Translations under genes and position numbers: made by a program | Part shown: piece after piece, positions 60,433 through 64,000 of the stretch | Layout of the letters: every line of letters begins with the position of its first letter | How positions within the stretch are numbered: position 1 is the stretch's first letter | The notes under the pieces: generated by a model | What the model saw: only the letters and a program-made list of their open reading frames with translations | Database searches by the model: none | Told to the model about the DNA's origin: nothing | Origin: Streptacidiphilus carbonis | Lineage (GTDB): Bacteria; Actinomycetota; Actinomycetes; Streptomycetales; Streptomycetaceae | Length of the DNA: 64,000 bases | NCBI RefSeq assembly: GCF_000787775.1 | Contig: NZ_BBPM01000025.1 | Location: forward strand, 42,949-106,948 | Direction of reading: 5' to 3'

Positions 60433-61143
60433 ATGAGCAGCAACCTGCACGCCGCGGGCCGCACCTCCCTGGTCGACTCCGCCATCGAGCAGCTCCGGGC
60501 CCAGCTCAGCAGCGGCGCCTGGCAGGTGGGCGACCGCATCCCCACCGAGCACGAGCTCGCCGCGACGCTCCAGGTCGGCCGCAACACCGTGCGCGAGGCG
60601 GTCCGGGTGCTGGTGCACTCCGGGATGCTGCAGTCGCGGCAGGGCGAGGGCACCTTCGTCCGCAGCACCAGCGACCCCGCCGCGGTGCTGCACGGGGTGC
60701 AGCGGGCCGGGGTGCGGGACGTGCTGGAGGTCCGCGCGGCGCTGGAGACCGAGGCCGCGCGCTTCGCCGCGCTCCGGCACACCGCCGAGGACCTGGCCCG
60801 GATGCGGGCCGCGCTGGACGCCGAGGAGACCATCCTGCGCACCGAGCCGGAGCGGTCCGGCCGCGAGGCCAGTGTCGAGCACGACCTGGAGTTCCACACC
60901 GCGCTGGTCGAGTCCGCCCACAACCCGGCGCTGACCGAGGTCTACCGCTACTTCAGCGCCTCGGTCCGGGAGTCCATGCGCTCCTCCTCCGTCGACCAGG
61001 GGATGCCCGAGGTCGACCTGGCCTCGCACCGCGCCCTGGTCGACGCCGTCGAGTCCGGCGACCCGGAGGCGGCCGAGGCCGCCTGCCGGCTGCTGCTGGC
61101 CGAGCCGATGGCGGCCGTGGGCCGTCTGCTCGACGACATCTGA
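60433..61143 (+). CDS. GntR/FadR family transcriptional regulator
   Basis: A 236-residue regulator from ATG 60433 with GGAGGA about ten bases before. The winged HTH is at residues ~10-75 (IPTEHELAATLQVGRNTVRE, SRQGEGTFV). The all-helical FCD effector domain follows (VRDVLEVRAALETEAARFAA, EHDLEFHTALVESAHNP with metal-binding Asp/His, SHRALVDAVESGD). It lies 41 bp before an MFS transporter and probably controls it. TTGTAGGATGAC (60380-60391) and ATGTAGGACGAC (60405-60416) are near-identical direct repeats in its promoter. Confidence 0.92.
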   Translation: MSSNLHAAGRTSLVDSAIEQLRAQLSSGAWQVGDRIPTEHELAATLQVGRNTVREAVRVLVHSGMLQSRQGEGTFVRSTSDPAAVLHGVQRAGVRDVLEVRAALETEAARFAALRHTAEDLARMRAALDAEETILRTEPERSGREASVEHDLEFHTALVESAHNPALTEVYRYFSASVRESMRSSSVDQGMPEVDLASHRALVDAVESGDPEAAEAACRLLLAEPMAAVGRLLDDI

Positions 61144-61184
61144 TCCCCCTTCACCTCTCCACCTGCAACTCCGGAAAGAACGCA

Positions 61185-62441
61185 ATGTCGCGCACCACCA
61201 TCGACGCCGCTCCGGCGCCGTACGCCCCGAGTACTCCCGCGCCCTCGCTGGCGGCCAGGATCGCCGTCCACCCGGTAACCGCACTGGTCGGGATCCTGCT
61301 GGTCTCACTGAACATGCGCGCCGCGCTGTCCGCGGTGTCGCCGCTGCTCACCGACGTCAGCGACGGTTACGGGCTGTCCTCCACGGCGGGCGGGCTGCTC
61401 ACCACGCTGCCGGTGCTGCTGATGGGCGTGACCGCGCCGTTCGTCCCCAGGCTGGTGCGGCGGATCGGTCCGGAGCGGGTGGTGCTGGGCGCGCTGGTGC
61501 TGCTCGCGGCCGGGGTCGGGCTGCGGGTGGTCACCGGTACCTGGGCGCTGTTCGCCGGCAGCGTCGTCATCGGCGCGGCCATCGCGCTGCTCAATGTGAC
61601 CATGCCGGGCCTGGTGAAGCGGGACTTCCCGGACCGCGCGGCGACCATGACCGGCGTCTACACCACCTCGATGATCGTCGGTGCGACGCTGGCCGCGGCG
61701 CTGTCCGTGCCGATGGAGCACGCCTTCGGCGGCTGGCAGGGGTCGCTGGCGTCCTGGTCGGTGCTGGCGCTGTTCGCCGCGGCGGTGTGGCTCCCGCAGG
61801 TACGCCGTCCGGCGGCGGGCTCCGGCCGGGGCACGGCGGCGAGGCCGCCTGCGGGGGAACGGATGGCCGGGCTCTGGAGGCACCCGCTGGCTTGGCAGTT
61901 GGCCCTCTACATGGGCGTGATGTCGCTGCTCTCCTACACCCTGATCGCCTGGATGCCGACGATCCTCACCGACCAGGGGATGGACCGCGGGACCGCGGGG
62001 GCGGTGTTCGCCTTCTGCAACCTGATCCAGGTCGGCGGCGCGTTCGTCGTTCCGACGCTGGCCGGACGGATGAGCAGCCAGCGGGTGCTGGTCGCGCTGA
62101 TGGTGTCCTGCAACGTCGGCGGGATCCTCGGCCTGGTACTGGCCCCTGTGGGGGGCGCGTGGGTGTGGGCGGTGCTGCTCGGCATCGCCCAGGGCGGCGG
62201 GTTCGGGCTGGCCATGGCCCTGATCGTGCTCCGCTCGGGGGGCGCGGCGGTGGCCTCGCAGCTGTCGGGGATGTCGCAGATGGTGGGGTACTTCATCGCC
62301 GCCTGCGGGCCCGTCGGGTTCGGTGCCCTCCATCAGGTGACGGGGGGATGGACGCTGCCGTTGGTGCTTCTGGTGGTGTGCTGCGGGGTTGCGCTCACGG
62401 CGGGATTGGGTGCGGGTCGGGCTCAGACGCTCAGGCCGTAG
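61185..62441 (+). CDS. MFS transporter, CynX/NimT type
   Basis: A 418-residue major facilitator protein with 12 predicted helices. The family-typical start is VGILLVSLNMRAALSAVSPLL, with GLLTTLPVLLMGVTAPFVPRLVRRIG around helices 2-3 and WQLALYMGVMSLLSYTLIAW opening the second half. CynX/NimT members carry cyanate, nitroimidazoles or related small molecules; the substrate cannot be read from sequence. ATG 61185 follows GGAAAG. It is the likely target of the FCD-type regulator just upstream. Confidence 0.9.
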   Translation: MSRTTIDAAPAPYAPSTPAPSLAARIAVHPVTALVGILLVSLNMRAALSAVSPLLTDVSDGYGLSSTAGGLLTTLPVLLMGVTAPFVPRLVRRIGPERVVLGALVLLAAGVGLRVVTGTWALFAGSVVIGAAIALLNVTMPGLVKRDFPDRAATMTGVYTTSMIVGATLAAALSVPMEHAFGGWQGSLASWSVLALFAAAVWLPQVRRPAAGSGRGTAARPPAGERMAGLWRHPLAWQLALYMGVMSLLSYTLIAWMPTILTDQGMDRGTAGAVFAFCNLIQVGGAFVVPTLAGRMSSQRVLVALMVSCNVGGILGLVLAPVGGAWVWAVLLGIAQGGGFGLAMALIVLRSGGAAVASQLSGMSQMVGYFIAACGPVGFGALHQVTGGWTLPLVLLVVCCGVALTAGLGAGRAQTLRP

Positions 62442-62450
62442 ATGGCTAGT

Positions 62451-62527
62451 CGCGCAGTTCCCCGCGCCCCTGGACGTTTGCAACTGAGCCAAAGTTGCAA
62501 TTACCAAGGGGCGCGGGGAACTGCGCG
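62451..62527. terminator. Large nested hairpin between convergent genes
   Basis: CGCGCAGTTCCCCGCGCCCC (62451-62470) is an exact 20-bp reverse complement of 62508-62527. The 37-bp loop contains a second inverted repeat, TTGCAACT/AGTTGCAA. It lies precisely between the convergent MFS and ABC permease genes, so it is probably a bidirectional terminator. Confidence 0.8.
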
Positions 62528-62541
62528 AGACGTAGGTAGAG

Positions 62542-63258
62542 CTACTCCTCCGACGCCAGCGTCAACCGGCTCAACCGCACCGCTGCGAACGCCGTCGCGC
62601 CGAGCGTGACGACGATCAGCAGCGGTACAGCCGTGGGCAGGTGCACCGAGGAGCTGACCACCCCGGGGTCGGCGATCTTTCGGGCCACCGAGAGGGCCCA
62701 CTGCTGGACGCTCAGCGTCTTCGCCCCGGAGACGAAGTTGCCGACGATGCTCTCCCAGAGGAGCGAGTACATCAGGCCGACCACCACCGCGTGCCTGGTG
62801 ATCACGCCGAACAGCAGGAAGATCGAACTGTAGGCGACCCCGGCGATCAACGCGCCGATGCCGTAGGCGAGGGCCAGGTTCTCGAAGTTGCCGAACAGGA
62901 TCACCCCGGCCAGGTACGTCGGCACCGCGGCGAAGACGACGGTGCAGCCGATGGCCACCACCAGCTTGGTGATGATGATCTTCCACCGGGGCAGCGGCTT
63001 GGCCAGCAGGTAGATGATGGAGCCGTCGTCGATCTCGGGGCCGATCGCCCCGGTCCCGGCGATCAGGCCGAGCAGCGGGACCAGGGTCCCCAGGGCGAGG
63101 GTGCCCAGGATGTTGACGGTGGTGGACTCGTCCTGGCCGACGGCGGCGCGGATGACCACCGACAGGACCAGCAGCAGCGCGGGCACCGCGAGCAGCAGCA
63201 GGCCGCGGCGGCGGCCGAGCAGGCCGCGTACGGTCAGCCTGGCGACGGTCATGTTCAC
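62542..63258 (-). CDS. ABC-2 type transporter permease
   Basis: A 238-residue membrane protein from GTG 63258 with GAGAAGG seven bases upstream; ATG 63252 is an alternative. It has six hydrophobic helices. The first is RRGLLLLAVPALLLVLSVVI. EIDDGSIIYLLAKPLPRWKI after helix 2 is typical of ABC-2 exporters such as NatB and YhaP-like proteins. It is encoded immediately downstream of the ATPase gene (19-bp gap), so the pair forms one exporter. The cargo is unknown. Confidence 0.9.
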   Translation of the reverse strand: MNMTVARLTVRGLLGRRRGLLLLAVPALLLVLSVVIRAAVGQDESTTVNILGTLALGTLVPLLGLIAGTGAIGPEIDDGSIIYLLAKPLPRWKIIITKLVVAIGCTVVFAAVPTYLAGVILFGNFENLALAYGIGALIAGVAYSSIFLLFGVITRHAVVVGLMYSLLWESIVGNFVSGAKTLSVQQWALSVARKIADPGVVSSSVHLPTAVPLLIVVTLGATAFAAVRLSRLTLASEE

Positions 63259-63277
63259 GGGTGCACCTTCTCGGAGT

Positions 63278-64000
63278 TCATCGGGCGGACGTGACGAGGT
63301 AGGAGAAGACGCTCTCCAGGGACTCGTCGGCTGGGGAGACGGTGTGCAGGCGGATGCCTGCCTCCTTGGCGACCCGGGGCACCAGCTCCGTGAAGCGGTA
63401 GAAGTCGATGGCCTGGATCCGCAGCGCCTTCTCGGTCCAGTCCAGCTCGATACCGGCCGTGGACGCGTCCGCGATCAGCGCCGCGGCGAGCTTGCGGTCG
63501 TCGCTGGAGCGGACCAGGTAGCGGTGCGGGCGGTCGGTCATCAGCCGGCGGATCTTGCGGAAGTCGCCGGAGGCCGCGTGCCGTCCGGCGACGACCACCT
63601 CGATGTGCCGGGCCAGCTGCTCGACCTCCTCCAGGATGTGCGAGGAGAAGAGCACCGTGCGGCCGTCGGCCCCGAACCGCCGCAGCAGCTCCATCAGGTG
63701 CATCCGCTGGCGGGGGTCCATACCGTTGAACGGCTCGTCGAGCAGCAGCACGTCCGGGTCGTGGACCAGGGCGGACGCCATCTTGACGCGCTGCTTCATG
63801 CCCTTGGAGTAGGTGGTGACCTTGCGGTCCTGCGCGTACTCCATCTCGACGGTGGCCAGCGCCCGCTGGGCCGCCGCGCCAGGGTCGGGCAGGCCGTGCA
63901 GCTCGGCGTTGGCGAGGACGAACTCATGGCCGGTCAGGAAGTCGTACATGGCCTCCCGCTCGGGGACCAGGCCGATCTGCCGGTAGGCCTGCTGGTTCTT
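63278..64000 (-). CDS. ABC transporter ATP-binding protein (5' end beyond window)
   Basis: The last ~240 codons of an ABC ATPase, open through the window end. Visible parts: the Q-loop region YRQIGLVPERE at the edge, signature TYSKGMKQRVKMA, Walker B VLLLDEPFNGMD, D-loop and the switch His in FSSHILEEV. Walker A is outside the window. A C-terminal ~85-residue extension (after GDFRKIRRLM) has a DRDxxxF-like regulatory fold seen in NatA/YhaQ-type exporters. It pairs with the downstream ABC-2 permease. Confidence 0.93.
   Translation of the reverse strand, partial: KNQQAYRQIGLVPEREAMYDFLTGHEFVLANAELHGLPDPGAAAQRALATVEMEYAQDRKVTTYSKGMKQRVKMASALVHDPDVLLLDEPFNGMDPRQRMHLMELLRRFGADGRTVLFSSHILEEVEQLARHIEVVVAGRHAASGDFRKIRRLMTDRPHRYLVRSSDDRKLAAALIADASTAGIELDWTEKALRIQAIDFYRFTELVPRVAKEAGIRLHTVSPADESLESVFSYLVTSAR

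Overview
The window is a high-GC actinomycete chromosome segment, almost certainly from the Streptomycetaceae (Streptomyces, Kitasatospora or Streptacidiphilus). Evidence includes GC-rich third codon positions, many GTG/TTG starts, ATGA/GTGA translational coupling, a TipA regulator with a ptipA-like promoter, a DUF5926/prim-pol pair around a 6C-like RNA, and a core block (pheA, serS, a DyP/copper cluster) in a familiar Streptomyces order.

Region 1 (1-17173) is the 3' part of an extracellular contractile injection system (eCIS) locus. It runs: proline/alanine-rich protein, tube protein, LysM adaptor, VgrG-like spike, gp25 wedge, baseplate J, tail protein I, and a zinc-ribbon/transmembrane/beta-sandwich protein. 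Two LuxR-type regulators follow (a large ATPase type and a receiver type), then a DUF4255 cap protein, an AAA+ ATPase, a membrane protein with hydrophobic-W repeats, and a small DUF4157 protein. Sheath and main tube genes must lie before base 1.

Region 2 (17174-20446) is a mobile-element scar zone. Two decayed transposase fragments and one frameshifted transposase flank a divergent HxlR regulator/SDR oxidoreductase pair.

Region 3 (20447-28413) is a genomic island of about 7.9 kb. It is bounded by a perfect 59-bp direct repeat of the 3' half of tRNA-Ser(TGA). It carries a 2,014-residue secreted polymorphic toxin (beta-rich repeats, ricin-B lectin, a huge Ala/Gln coiled coil, Hint, RNase A-like CdiA-CT domain) and an overlapping CdiI-type immunity gene. 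No integrase is present.

Region 4 (28414-43800) is core chromosome: an HtrA/PDZ protease, a TPP riboswitch with an NCS1 permease, a glycerophosphodiesterase, two HATPase anti-sigma-type proteins, DUF5926, a 6C-like RNA with an upstream CRP-like palindrome, a prim-pol protein, a glycosyltransferase-like protein, a degenerate PP2C, aminopeptidase P, a GlxA-type regulator and tipA.

Region 5 (44004-50349) is an extracytoplasmic copper/heme cluster: a Met-rich membrane protein, YcnI, SCO, PCu(A)C, a CopC-CopD fusion and a Tat-exported DyP peroxidase. It resembles the sco/ecuC/dtpA cluster of S. lividans.

Region 6 (50483-64000) holds a tandem pair of secreted beta-helix/VDTR-repeat proteins, the second one broken. 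Then come pheA, an intergenic cluster of DnaA-box-like sites, a polysaccharide deacetylase, serS, a HAD hydrolase, an SDR, a GntR regulator with an MFS transporter, and an ABC exporter cut by the window end. The VDTR-type repeat of the Region 6 proteins is also the N-terminal module of the island toxin, which links the two loci.
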